Shown: positions 16,065-24,268 of the stretch, piece by piece
How the letters are laid out: each line of letters starts with the position of its first letter
Position numbering within the stretch: position 1 is the stretch's first letter
Assembly (NCBI GenBank): GCA_934454525.1
Contig: CAKSFM010000012.1
Coordinates: 1-64,000, forward strand
Direction: 5' to 3'
DNA: 64,000 nt
From: an uncultured Clostridia bacterium
GTDB lineage: Bacteria > Bacillota > Clostridia > UMGS1883
Notes under the pieces: model-generated
What the model saw: the letters and a program-made list of their open reading frames with translations, nothing else
Database searches by the model: none
Told to the model about the DNA's origin: nothing
Translations under genes and position numbers: made by a program

Positions 16065-18156
16065 TGTTATTCTCCTTTTTAAAAGCTAGCGCTACGATAG
16101 CACCATTTTGGAATTCACTCGGTAATGATATATCTCCACTTTCAGGAAATGCAATAGTTCCATTTTGAGAAAGCATTATTTCATTTACGATGTTTAACCC
16201 TAATCCCAATCCATCTGATTTTGTTGATACAAATGGCTTTATCGCATCCTCACCAGAAATTTTAAATCCCAATCCATTATCGGCAATTACTATGCTAACA
16301 AAACCATCAATTTCTTCAGTTAATTTGATTAAGATTTTTCGTTTTGTTTTTTTTGCATAAGTAGTCCAATAAATCGAATTATCTATTATATTTATAATTG
16401 CGCCGATAACCATATTAGATGCGCAATTTACCCTCATATCATTCGAAAAATTAGAATAACCATCAACCACTTCAATTGCATGTGCGCTCAAACGATATTC
16501 AACACTAAACAATGCTTGCTTGATAATATCTACAAGATTGTTATAATTCTTGCTTTTATTTCTCAATAGTTCAGCATAACTATCAACTAGGCGAGATAAA
16601 TGTCCAGATAACATACGTATTTTTTTTGACGTACCAGTTTCTTTTACCGCTAGCTTTAATTCGTTTATTATTTTTTCGATTTCATGAATAACAATACCGT
16701 AACTCATACCTGCATTAGCAGTTTTTACATATCTCTGTTTTAAAAACTCTAACTCATTCTCAACTTTTTTTAGTGAATTATCTAATTTTTCTTTTATGCT
16801 TTTCTCTATCTGTGTATTTGCAAGAATCTTTCTTATCTCAGATATTTCTTCCTTTATAGGCTCTTTTATTCCTCCGGATAAAAAAGTTCTTAATATAGAT
16901 TTGTCTATATTCCTCTGAGTCGTAAATTGTCCCAAAGCAAATTCCACAGCATCCTTGAAACATTTATAAGCATTATCCTCAATAAATCCCTCACGATTGG
17001 CCTTTTCTTTTAAGTCACCACTTGACTCTCGTTCAATATAAACAGCCCCTAGTATAATATTATTACTTAAATTTTTAGCAGGCGCATTTACTCGCTTAAT
17101 GTCTAATCCCAACCAATCATTATTAGGTTCGCCATAGTCTAAAACACGCATTCCATCCCTAAATACGCTAATGCCACCATTTTCATCTAAATAATTTTTA
17201 AAAGCTGCTTTATCTGGAATATAGCTATTCAAAATACTGGAATCCCTATCAAATGCATAAATCTTAAATCTTATCTTGCCTATTCTGTATTCGCTTAAAT
17301 CTATATCTTCAAAAAATTTTTTTCTTTCATTTCGTACACTTTTTCTCATTTCTATAAACTCACTGAAACAGACTTCTCTAGATTTTATTCCTTGCATCAT
17401 ACTATAGGGCATAAATCTATATTTAAAATTTGTAATATATTTATTTTGCATCTCAATATCGCATTCAAATAATGCATATTTCTTGATATCCTGAAATCTA
17501 ATAAGCCCTGTCAACCATTCGGGTTTGTCTGTTTTTAAAATCACCTTAAAAGATGAATCAGATTCAAATGGTGAATTAAGTGCTGTCAACGCTCTGTGTA
17601 AATTGCGTAACATTCCTCGTGACCAATTTGTCGACAACTGCTTTATTTTAATGTATGTCCCTGTTTTTTGCCCTGTAAACACTTCTGGATTTCTTTCACA
17701 TATATCTATATTAACATCAGATAAATAATCTGCATTTTCAAACTTTCTCCAATCAACACTTAATGACACTTCTTTATTATTCTTTGTTCTTGATACTAGT
17801 TCAATCACCATTCCAAGCTTGTGAACACCAAATCTACCAATTCCTTTTTCACCTATAGGTAATCTACCTAAACTTGACCGTTTTTGTTGCTCAACAATTG
17901 CTTTTTTATGACTATTTCCTGGCTCCATCCAAACATCTCTTATAATATTAATATTCATTCCACAACCATCATCATAAATTTCAATATATCCATGTTCTGC
18001 ATCATCTATATGTTGCATATTCACAATAACTTTTTTTGCATCCGCATCATATGAATTTTTCACCAATTCCAACATTGCAATGTTTTCGTTTTTTATTAGT
18101 TGTTCTCCTAATTGCAGAAGTATCTGCGCTCTAGGTTTAAAAGGCATTTGCAACAT
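16057..18156 (-). CDS. protein with two GHKL ATPase modules (MORC/Hsp90-like plus histidine kinase)
   Basis: The protein has 699 residues and no membrane segment. Residues about 10-200 form an Hsp90/MutL/MORC-type ATPase: ELVKNSYDADA (30-40), DDGCGM (62-67), IGEKGIGRFG (101-110). Residues about 430-500 are coiled-coil with a histidine-kinase-like H-box (H491 in GIVIHEIEKI). The C-terminus is a second Bergerat ATPase of kinase type: N-box NIIDNS (589-594), DNGLGF (626-631), GLGLGL (649-654). It is read with the receiver protein and lies 53 bases after dcm. The pairing suggests a soluble sensor kinase whose input is the MORC-like part. The role in defence is inferred. Confidence 0.8.
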   Translation of the reverse strand: MLQMPFKPRAQILLQLGEQLIKNENIAMLELVKNSYDADAKKVIVNMQHIDDAEHGYIEIYDDGCGMNINIIRDVWMEPGNSHKKAIVEQQKRSSLGRLPIGEKGIGRFGVHKLGMVIELVSRTKNNKEVSLSVDWRKFENADYLSDVNIDICERNPEVFTGQKTGTYIKIKQLSTNWSRGMLRNLHRALTALNSPFESDSSFKVILKTDKPEWLTGLIRFQDIKKYALFECDIEMQNKYITNFKYRFMPYSMMQGIKSREVCFSEFIEMRKSVRNERKKFFEDIDLSEYRIGKIRFKIYAFDRDSSILNSYIPDKAAFKNYLDENGGISVFRDGMRVLDYGEPNNDWLGLDIKRVNAPAKNLSNNIILGAVYIERESSGDLKEKANREGFIEDNAYKCFKDAVEFALGQFTTQRNIDKSILRTFLSGGIKEPIKEEISEIRKILANTQIEKSIKEKLDNSLKKVENELEFLKQRYVKTANAGMSYGIVIHEIEKIINELKLAVKETGTSKKIRMLSGHLSRLVDSYAELLRNKSKNYNNLVDIIKQALFSVEYRLSAHAIEVVDGYSNFSNDMRVNCASNMVIGAIINIIDNSIYWTTYAKKTKRKILIKLTEEIDGFVSIVIADNGLGFKISGEDAIKPFVSTKSDGLGLGLNIVNEIMLSQNGTIAFPESGDISLPSEFQNGAIVALAFKKENNNG

Positions 18157-18209
18157 ATTACTTACTCCTCCATAATATTTAATTTATATTTTCCTAATCA
18201 CAATATGGT

Positions 18210-19454
18210 TCATAGTAAATCTTTAACTGACTCAGCAATAATCTCCGCCAATAATGGTGGTACTGCATTGCCTATTTGTACAAACTTGGCAGTTCTTGGT
18301 CCCTCAAAATAAAAGTCATCTGGGAAAGATTGTATTCTTGCAGCCTCTCTTACCGATAAAGATCTACATTGATTGATATCCGGATGAATATAATAATGCC
18401 CATCCTTGGAAATATGTGCTAACATTGTGTGCGCATATGGCATATCTCCCTCAACAACCTTGAACCTATCAAGAAACGATATATTATTTCTATGAAACTG
18501 TAATTGCTGTGGCAAGTCATTATACTTTAACCTTCTATGATTATTGTTCCACATTTCTATAGCAATGCGATATATTTCTCTGTCCTGAGGTCTTATGTTT
18601 CTAGTTTGATGATCTGTTAATATATCATCATTTTTTCTTATTTGCGTGCATCTTAAATAATCACCTATGTCATCAATATAATTATTATCTGTTTCCCCAG
18701 GCTCTAATGGCGGAAGATCTCTTAATAAATCATTTACAATTGCATTATATTCAACTTGTCTAAATTCCGGATAATACAAATCAAAATCCTTTCTCCAGCC
18801 TATAATTATAATTCTCTTTCGACTTTGTAAAACCCCGAAATCATTAGCATGAATTTCTTTGTATTCTATATTGTAACCCACTGTACGTAATCTTTGTTTT
18901 ATTTTCTTCCATATCAAACCATTTTGCGCAGTTAACATACCAGGAACATTTTCAAAGACAAACATCTTGGGCTTATATTTTTTTAAAAACCTCGCATATT
19001 GAATGTACAAGTCATTTCTTGGATCATTTTCCATTCTATTAGGATTCGATGCTCTTCCTACCAAAGAATACGCTTGGCATGGCGGTCCACCAATTATAAC
19101 ATCTACCGTCTTTATCTTATCTGCAAACATAATACCATCTATTTGTTTAAAAATTTTTTTATATGTTTTATCTGATATTTCTAAGTTAATAACAGTATCT
19201 ATCACTTCATCTGGTACCATATTATATAATTGCTGTCTAGTTAGATTCCCTCGCAAATAGTCATAATACATATTCATTTTATTAATCTTTTTTAAGTAGT
19301 AATAACATGATCGCGTTTTTAATGTTTCAGAAGCATATGTATTCATTTCAACATGTGCAACAGGATTAAATCCTTGTCTAAAAAAGCCTTCTGATAGTCC
19401 CCCCGCGCCAGAAAATAAATCAATAAAATTATATGTATTTTCATTCTTAATCAT
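18210..19454 (-). CDS. dcm: DNA (cytosine-5) methyltransferase
   Basis: The protein has 414 residues of the C5 methyltransferase family. Motif I DLFSGAGGLSEG (12-23), motif IV GGPPCQAYS with the catalytic C126, motif VI FENV (167-170), motif VIII QSRKR (210-214), motif IX RSLSVREAARIQSFPD and motif X GNAVPP are in the canonical order. The target-recognition part between motifs VIII and IX is about 145 residues, so the site cannot be predicted. No recognisable restriction endonuclease is beside it; the dual ATPase and receiver genes follow in the same direction. Confidence 0.93.
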   Translation of the reverse strand: MIKNENTYNFIDLFSGAGGLSEGFFRQGFNPVAHVEMNTYASETLKTRSCYYYLKKINKMNMYYDYLRGNLTRQQLYNMVPDEVIDTVINLEISDKTYKKIFKQIDGIMFADKIKTVDVIIGGPPCQAYSLVGRASNPNRMENDPRNDLYIQYARFLKKYKPKMFVFENVPGMLTAQNGLIWKKIKQRLRTVGYNIEYKEIHANDFGVLQSRKRIIIIGWRKDFDLYYPEFRQVEYNAIVNDLLRDLPPLEPGETDNNYIDDIGDYLRCTQIRKNDDILTDHQTRNIRPQDREIYRIAIEMWNNNHRRLKYNDLPQQLQFHRNNISFLDRFKVVEGDMPYAHTMLAHISKDGHYYIHPDINQCRSLSVREAARIQSFPDDFYFEGPRTAKFVQIGNAVPPLLAEIIAESVKDLL

Positions 19455-19844
19455 TTCACACCTCAGCTATATAATATAGTTTAATAAAATCTGTTTTTTG
19501 CTTAGCAACATAATCAACATCAACTTTCAATCATACTAGTTTTATAGTGGTATTTTAGAGGTATATAACCTACCCGTCTCGTTTATCTCAACAACATTAA
19601 CAGACACATTACAATTACGGACATTTTTCATATACACTCCAAACCGCATTTGTCTAAAACAATTCTTACGAGAATTCATTCATCTTTAATTGCCGTAATG
19701 TCCCTTTATAATCATTTCTTTTTAATATTCAAAAACCAAAACAATCTTTTTGTCATAAATAACTAAATGTTAACCCACATTCAGTATGTTTTTTGAGCAA
19801 TATTTAACCCTTTTCCAATATTTATACTAATATAATTTTTTCTT
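19455..19844. other. AT-rich gene-free gap
   Basis: About 390 bases hold no reading frame that I would support. A TATTATATAG stretch just above the dcm start may hold its -10 box on the minus strand. No terminator-quality hairpin stands out. Confidence 0.4.
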
Positions 19845-21233
19845 TTATTTTACCGCAACATATTGCTGATTTTGACTGTTCGGTTTATCCGGATTAGTCA
19901 TCTTTATCAAGCCAATTTCCACCATAGGTTGTATATAGTTTTTGACAAAATTTTTCCTGTCTTTTAAGCCCATAAACTCCTGCATTTCCTGCCTTGTTCT
20001 CGGTTTTTCACAAAACTTCATTAATTTAACCAATTTAGCATTGACTTGGGGGGTGACTTGGGGGGTGACTTGGGGGGTGATACCTTTATGATTGCCGTCA
20101 TTATCATATTCAATTTTATTTCCGTCCCAATCAACATTAGCCTTAATCTGAAGCATTATCCCATTTGCGTCAATATCATAGATAGGCTTCTGTAATCCCG
20201 CGGCCTCACACGCATTGCATATTTTATCTATTCCTCTGCCCCAGCTTTCTATATATCCTGCAACAAAAAATGTATTTGCTATAAGCGGATTATATGGGTG
20301 CGAGGGGTGTTTGGAGAACAGCTTTTCAAGCGTCCAAGTTTCCGGCAACTGACCGTCGTTATAAATGTAAATTTTATCGCTGTATACACTTATCTGAATC
20401 GGAATACCGCTTATATATTTTTTGTGGGCAACTGCATTGAAAATTGCCTCGCGCAATGCCGCATCGGGATACGGATAAGTTTCCACACGCTGTATTCCGT
20501 CATATGAAATCCAAGCCTTCATATATTTTCGATATAAAACTTCCATTGTTTTATCGACTTGCTCTATGAGCGAACCATGAATTTCATCCTGAAACCGCAG
20601 TTCCGAATCACTTTCAAAAAAACCGATTTTTATATATGCTCCGTTTATATATTTATCCGGCTCATCATGAAACAACAAAACAGATGCCTGTGTCAAATAA
20701 CCGTTTTGTATCAACCTTAAATTTTGAAGAATTACAAAATTTTTATCTTCCAAAACAGCAGTATCTATTCGTTTCTTTTTCGCTGCTTTTTCCTTAAATA
20801 CTTTAAGAGCATTTTCGCTTAAATCTTCTACTTTAACATTAGGTATTAAAGAGGCATCCCACGTAACGCCCGTTTTCCTGTTAAAAAACTCTTGCAAGGC
20901 AATACCGTTCAAAATCTGATTTGTGCTTCCTGAACGATAATAGTATACACCTTTAAGGCTTACTCCCTGCGGATATTCCGGAACGACAATTTCGATATAC
21001 TCTTTCCCGTTTTGCTCATGGTAATTTACATCAGCTATAATACCCATAGTATCTTTTATCTTGTTTGGGAGGTCTTCGAGCAGTTTTTTCGAGTTTTTAA
21101 TGCCGACAACATTCCCTGAATCATCGACACCGATATAAATTTTGCCGCCTTGTGCATTTGCAAAGCCGCAAATCCACTGCAAATACTCATCTTTCCATGT
21201 TTCCTTCCATTCGGTATTCTGCTTTTCCGGCAT
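19845..21233 (-). CDS. AlbA_2 / HATPase_c_4 DNA-binding family protein (COG2865-like)
   Basis: The protein has 462 residues. The N-terminus is the AlbA_2 (Schlafen-type) domain, with the pattern GGKIYIGVDDSGNVVGI. The middle carries the degenerate GHKL ATPase of this family, with EAIFNAVAHKKY and SWGRGIDKI. The end is a winged-helix part (TRQEMQEFMGLKDRKNF). Between them lie three exact TPQV repeats. The family is widespread in bacterial accessory DNA and often annotated as transcriptional regulator or RecG-related; the true role is not known. The ATG follows GGAG by 10 bases. It is separated from its neighbours by gaps on both sides. Confidence 0.85.
   Translation of the reverse strand: MPEKQNTEWKETWKDEYLQWICGFANAQGGKIYIGVDDSGNVVGIKNSKKLLEDLPNKIKDTMGIIADVNYHEQNGKEYIEIVVPEYPQGVSLKGVYYYRSGSTNQILNGIALQEFFNRKTGVTWDASLIPNVKVEDLSENALKVFKEKAAKKKRIDTAVLEDKNFVILQNLRLIQNGYLTQASVLLFHDEPDKYINGAYIKIGFFESDSELRFQDEIHGSLIEQVDKTMEVLYRKYMKAWISYDGIQRVETYPYPDAALREAIFNAVAHKKYISGIPIQISVYSDKIYIYNDGQLPETWTLEKLFSKHPSHPYNPLIANTFFVAGYIESWGRGIDKICNACEAAGLQKPIYDIDANGIMLQIKANVDWDGNKIEYDNDGNHKGITPQVTPQVTPQVNAKLVKLMKFCEKPRTRQEMQEFMGLKDRKNFVKNYIQPMVEIGLIKMTNPDKPNSQNQQYVAVK
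20043..20078 (-). repeat. in-frame tandem repeat, 3 x 12 bp
   Basis: Three exact copies of GACTTGGGGGGT (plus strand) encode TPQV three times. Copy number change keeps the frame, while slippage in the G6 runs would break it. Confidence 0.9.
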
Positions 21234-21322
21234 ATTATATCAACTCCAAACATACTATCTTAATTATATTATATCACAAATATTTCAAAATTACAATTCA
21301 TAAACTCCACAAAGTTTCCGGC

Positions 21323-22063
21323 TTATTCCCGTAGGTACTGCACTATCAGTCTTTTATAAAATTCAACACCGAAAAGCTGGCGCATATGGTCGTCGAATTC
21401 AAGATATATTCCGGGTTTTCTGCCCTTATGTATCACAACATCATGAAAGTATTTTTTGAATAAGTCCTTTGTGTTTCTGTTATCATTTCTCGCACTGGGA
21501 ATATACCTGTTCATTTCCATTCTGATTGTTTCAGGCTCTATCCGTTTTTCAATTACTCTATACAATATTTCGCCTATTGTGTCGGATATATATTTTTTCA
21601 CATCAGCGCTTATGCCTATCCTCGGCAGCAGCACGCAAATATTTTCATTTTTAAACCTCACACCAAAGTTTTCGAAAGGATTATATGCCTCTATCTCCGC
21701 TGTTCTTAATTTGTGTTCCTTCTCTATGCAGGTCAACAACATACATTTGTCCTCACATTCGTCCAAAACGCCCACAAATTCGGTTTTTGTTATCTGCTTT
21801 GTTTCTTCATTATCGCATAGTGCGAAGCCCGAACAATTGCCCGAAAATTCGTACAGAGCTTCTATTACTTCATCGCCATCTTCACACGCGCACAAATATG
21901 CTCCGAGAATTCCGAGTATATCTTTATCCGATGCCAATACTTCCTCTTTCAAGGACATACATATATCATTATCGTTCTCTGTAACTGCATTTCGGCAAAA
22001 GTTGTCAATAGCGTCAAGCAGCTCGCTGATGCTATCGGAATTTAAAATACTGTTTATATTCAT
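21323..22063 (-). CDS. hypothetical protein
   Basis: I do not recognise this 246-residue acidic protein. It has no signal peptide or membrane segment. The N-terminal half has several cysteines (near 28-35, 85-90 and 130-140). The C-terminal half reads as a compact helical domain ending in FDDHMRQLFGVEFYKRLIVQYL. An AGGAGG site precedes the ATG. It is on the minus strand between the Fic operon terminator and the AlbA-type gene. No function is proposed. Confidence 0.6.
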   Translation of the reverse strand: MNINSILNSDSISELLDAIDNFCRNAVTENDNDICMSLKEEVLASDKDILGILGAYLCACEDGDEVIEALYEFSGNCSGFALCDNEETKQITKTEFVGVLDECEDKCMLLTCIEKEHKLRTAEIEAYNPFENFGVRFKNENICVLLPRIGISADVKKYISDTIGEILYRVIEKRIEPETIRMEMNRYIPSARNDNRNTKDLFKKYFHDVVIHKGRKPGIYLEFDDHMRQLFGVEFYKRLIVQYLRE

Positions 22064-22085
22064 AAAGCACTCCTCCTTTCAAAAG

Positions 22086-22117
22086 AAAAACGGCTCTGCT
22101 ATTGCAAAGCCGTTTTT
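22086..22117. terminator. terminator of the Fic operon
   Basis: AAAAACGGCT pairs with AGCCGTTTTT, with an added inner TGC/GCA pair after one mismatch. T runs follow on both strands. It lies downstream of fic on the minus strand. Confidence 0.8.
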
Positions 22118-22121
22118 AATT

Positions 22122-22182
22122 TTATTTTTTCATCTTTGATTTTTTGCTCGTTTTTGTTTTTGTCTTTTTAGAAATATCGTTA
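22122..22182 (-). pseudogene. relic C-terminal tail of the mini-ORF at 23.4 kb
   Basis: The minus strand encodes a lysine-rich tail (SKKTKTKTSKKSKMKK then stop) nearly the same as the end of the small ORF at 23356-23460 (PKKTKTEANKKSKMKN). Only the tail is present and a stop codon precedes it, so it is a leftover of a duplication. Confidence 0.45.
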
Positions 22183-22307
22183 TTTCACTCCTCATCCCCT
22201 TTGTGCATTTATATTTAAAGAAAATTACATTTTACAAATATTCACCCATGTTTCATAGCTTATACCTAACAAGAGAACTCCTCCCATTCAAAATATCATT
22301 TCTGGAA

Positions 22308-22904
22308 CTAATCCACACAGGTATCAAGAATTCCTATTAAAACCTTATAATTATCAACGGACAATATTGATGCCTCCAAAAGTTTTTCTTTATCTATATT
22401 TCCCCAATTCAAATCACACCCCACACGCTTTGCCATGAGGCGAATAAATTCACGAATAGAGCGCCCGTTTCCTTCTCTGAAAGGATGTATAATATTGAGT
22501 TCTGCCATCACATATGCTAAATTATCAAAAATCTTTTTTTCATCAAATTCTTTAAGCATATTTTTCTCTTTTATTTTGTCAAAAGCCTTATCAAGTTCTC
22601 TATCAATCAGGTTCGGTGGATAAAACATTGTATCCGCTTTACTTATCTGCTCCCGTCTGATTTTTCCAGCAAACGGATAAATATCCTCAAAAATAAATTT
22701 GTGTATGTTCATAAAATGCGTCTTTGAGAAATTTCCTTTAATAGGATTTTTTAAAAGTTCCATTTGCTTAATCAAAGTAATTTCTTCTTCGGCAGTTTTT
22801 AGGAGCTTGTTATCCTTTATATTTAATTTATTTTTCAATACATTTGTACCGGGATAGCAATAAATTGATTGTGTAGTTGTATAAACATCGTACTTTGAAA
22901 ACAT
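22308..22904 (-). CDS. Fic-domain protein (probable AMP-transferase toxin)
   Basis: The 198-residue protein has a complete Fic motif, HPFREGNGRSIR (140-151), including the catalytic histidine and the ATP-binding glycine-asparagine-arginine set. The FAGKIRREQI flap segment is near residue 78. Such enzymes usually transfer AMP from ATP to target proteins. It lacks its own inhibitory glutamate motif at either end, which fits a class I Fic controlled by a separate antitoxin. The preceding gene encodes one, with two bases between stop and start, and its ribosome site lies in the antitoxin's last codons. Confidence 0.88.
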   Translation of the reverse strand: MFSKYDVYTTTQSIYCYPGTNVLKNKLNIKDNKLLKTAEEEITLIKQMELLKNPIKGNFSKTHFMNIHKFIFEDIYPFAGKIRREQISKADTMFYPPNLIDRELDKAFDKIKEKNMLKEFDEKKIFDNLAYVMAELNIIHPFREGNGRSIREFIRLMAKRVGCDLNWGNIDKEKLLEASILSVDNYKVLIGILDTCVD

Positions 22905-22906
22905 AA

Positions 22907-23278
22907 TTACCCCCTCTGCGTATATTTAAGTTTTAATTCTTCAATCACATCTGTATAACTTACTTTACCGCTGTCAATTCTTTTAAGATTTTTAATACCC
23001 TCATCACTAACCGTCATACTTTCAACAGCAAAGGTTCCTTTTAAATTCTTTAAATTACTTTCAAAATCACTGGAGGTCATATCTGTTTTGTTTCTCCAAT
23101 CCGTATATTTTCCTGATTTAATTCTCGCATCAGCGGGTTTCTTCGCGTTCTTTGGCAGAAGCCATGCACCGGCTATTTTCTTTGCTCCGAGAATTCTGCC
23201 TTCATTACACAAAACAGTAATTCTTCTTACTGAAATCCCCCACATCAAACTCGCTTCTTTTATTGTTAGTATATCCAT
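22907..23278 (-). CDS. HTH protein with Fic-inhibition motif (antitoxin)
   Basis: The 123-residue protein begins with a MerR/excisionase-like helix-turn-helix (LTIKEASLMWGISVRRITVL in its first 25 residues, then GAWLLP). Its C-terminal 40 residues hold TVSDEG (89-94), which fits the [S/T]xxxE[G/N] motif known from VbhA-type Fic antitoxins. It is therefore likely both to inhibit Fic and to bind the operon promoter. The start follows GAGGTG. It is coupled to fic. Confidence 0.75.
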   Translation of the reverse strand: MDILTIKEASLMWGISVRRITVLCNEGRILGAKKIAGAWLLPKNAKKPADARIKSGKYTDWRNKTDMTSSDFESNLKNLKGTFAVESMTVSDEGIKNLKRIDSGKVSYTDVIEELKLKYTQRG

Positions 23279-23355
23279 TACAACACCTCATTTACAAGTA
23301 TTATATACTATAAATAGAACGGTGTCAATATTTTGTGATTTTTTCTGTTGCCATT

Positions 23356-23460
23356 TTAATTTTTCATCTTTGATTTCTTATTTGCTTCTGTTTTTGTCTT
23401 TTTGGGAATGTAATCAAGTTGCTTTTTGTTTCCCACTCTTATATAAATTACATACTTCAT
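23356..23460 (-). CDS. 34-residue lysine-rich mini-ORF
   Basis: This short frame starts with ATG, overlapping the stop of the broken gene upstream (ATGA), and has AAAGGA 11 bases before. It encodes KYVIYIRVGNKKQLDYIP followed by a lysine-rich tail. The same tail recurs at 22.1 kb. Function is unknown. Confidence 0.45.
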   Translation of the reverse strand: MKYVIYIRVGNKKQLDYIPKKTKTEANKKSKMKN

Positions 23461-23887
23461 ATCTTTTTCTGTCCTTTCTTTATGTATTCGCACTCAAATT
23501 CCATTAAACCTCTGGCAAATCTGACTTTGTCTCTGTGTTCCGCAAGCATAAGACCTTTGCGAATTGCCTCGGATACAATATCGTTGGAGTCATCCAAAAA
23601 TATGTCACTTGTAAACACGATAACCTCCGAATATTCACTATTATATCCATCACTTTAAGAAACTCTTTTATGTTGCGTACATCATTCTCTATTTTGCCAT
23701 GAAGCTTGTTAACGATATTTGAGTATTGTTTGTCCGCCGAATAATGCACATCACCTTTGCTGTCAACTCTGAAAATAACTTTATCGCCCTCTGAAATTTC
23801 AATGCTGTCATCTGCAAGTTTTACCTCCTGTTCTAATTGGTTTTCAAGTTTGCCGTACACCTGTTGTAAAAATTTTTTCTCATTCAT
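23457..23887 (-). pseudogene. frameshifted gene of unknown function
   Basis: The first part (23887 to about 23663) encodes an acidic protein beginning NEKKFLQQVYGKLENQ. At the segment TTTCTTAAAGTGATGG the reading must shift by -1 to continue into SEYSEVIVFTSDIFLDD and then KKGQKK before a stop at 23457. A TAA stands directly before the second frame and no canonical slippery heptamer is present, so this looks like a real break and not programmed frameshifting. Confidence 0.6.
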
Positions 23888-24162
23888 TTTTTTCATCCTT
23901 TCCTTTTTTGAGTACAAAAAAGAGGCAACTTCCTGTGATAGAAATTACCTCTGATTATGTTATTTAGTTGTTAAGTATGTAGGTTCAAATCCTTTAAGAT
24001 GAATCTTATATTCTTTGCTGTTTTTGCCTCTGTCGCAGTTCAAATCCTACAAAACAGAAGCATATATCTCCGAGAATTGAGTACGAAAAAGGGTTTGCGG
24101 AAATCACGCAAACCCTCGTCATTGCTGACCAAATCGACATTATATCTTTTTGGTTCGGCTTT

Positions 24163-24176
24163 CGTGGTTGCCGAAC
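24163..24176 (+). repeat. att-like direct repeat, tRNA copy
   Basis: CGTGGTTGCCGAAC covers the CCA, the discriminator base, the 3' acceptor strand and the first T-stem base of tRNA-Gln (all on the minus strand) plus two bases beyond the CCA. It matches 13817-13830 exactly. Confidence 0.6.
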
Positions 24177-24238
24177 TAGGATTCGAACCCAGACAAACAG
24201 AGTCAGAGTCTGTCGTGCTACCCTTACACAATTCGGCA
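24165..24238 (-). tRNA. tRNA-Gln (anticodon CTG)
   Basis: The minus strand folds into a full cloverleaf. The acceptor stem is TGCCGAA with TTCGGCA, the D stem GTGT with GCAC, and the anticodon stem ACAGA with TCTGT around the loop CTCTGAC. The T arm has the loop TTCGAAT. CCA is encoded. The anticodon CTG reads CAG glutamine codons. It has its own promoter and marks the edge of the island. Confidence 0.95.
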
Positions 24239-24239
24239 A

Positions 24240-24267
24240 TATAAGTGTTCCAATCGGAACACTTATA
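24240..24267. repeat. perfect palindrome between tRNA promoter and tRNA
   Basis: TATAAGTGTTCC is repeated inverted around AATC, a 12-bp perfect stem directly downstream of the -10 box and touching the tRNA 5' end. It could be an operator or a leader hairpin of the pre-tRNA. Confidence 0.7.
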
Positions 24268-24268
24268 T

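Larger units (their letters stand above)
13817..24176. mobile_element. putative tRNA-Gln genomic island
   Basis: The interval is bounded by two direct copies of CGTGGTTGCCGAAC, the right one being the 3' end of the tRNA-Gln gene including its CCA. Between them the DNA is much more AT-rich than on either side and carries defence-type genes, a toxin-antitoxin pair and broken genes. All its complete protein genes are on the minus strand. No integrase is seen, so the element looks immobile or depends on an enzyme from elsewhere. Confidence 0.6.

Noticed and set aside
20043..20078. Possible CRISPR or larger satellite
   Set aside because: Only three 12-bp units without spacers, inside a coding frame. 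No CRISPR array is seen anywhere in the window.
23640..23680. Programmed -1 frameshift
   Set aside because: No X XXY YYZ slippery heptamer is in frame, and a stop stands directly before the second frame. A mutation or sequence error is simpler.
13817..24176. Integrase or transposase inside the island
   Set aside because: None of the reading frames in the interval shows a tyrosine or serine recombinase or a DDE transposase motif.
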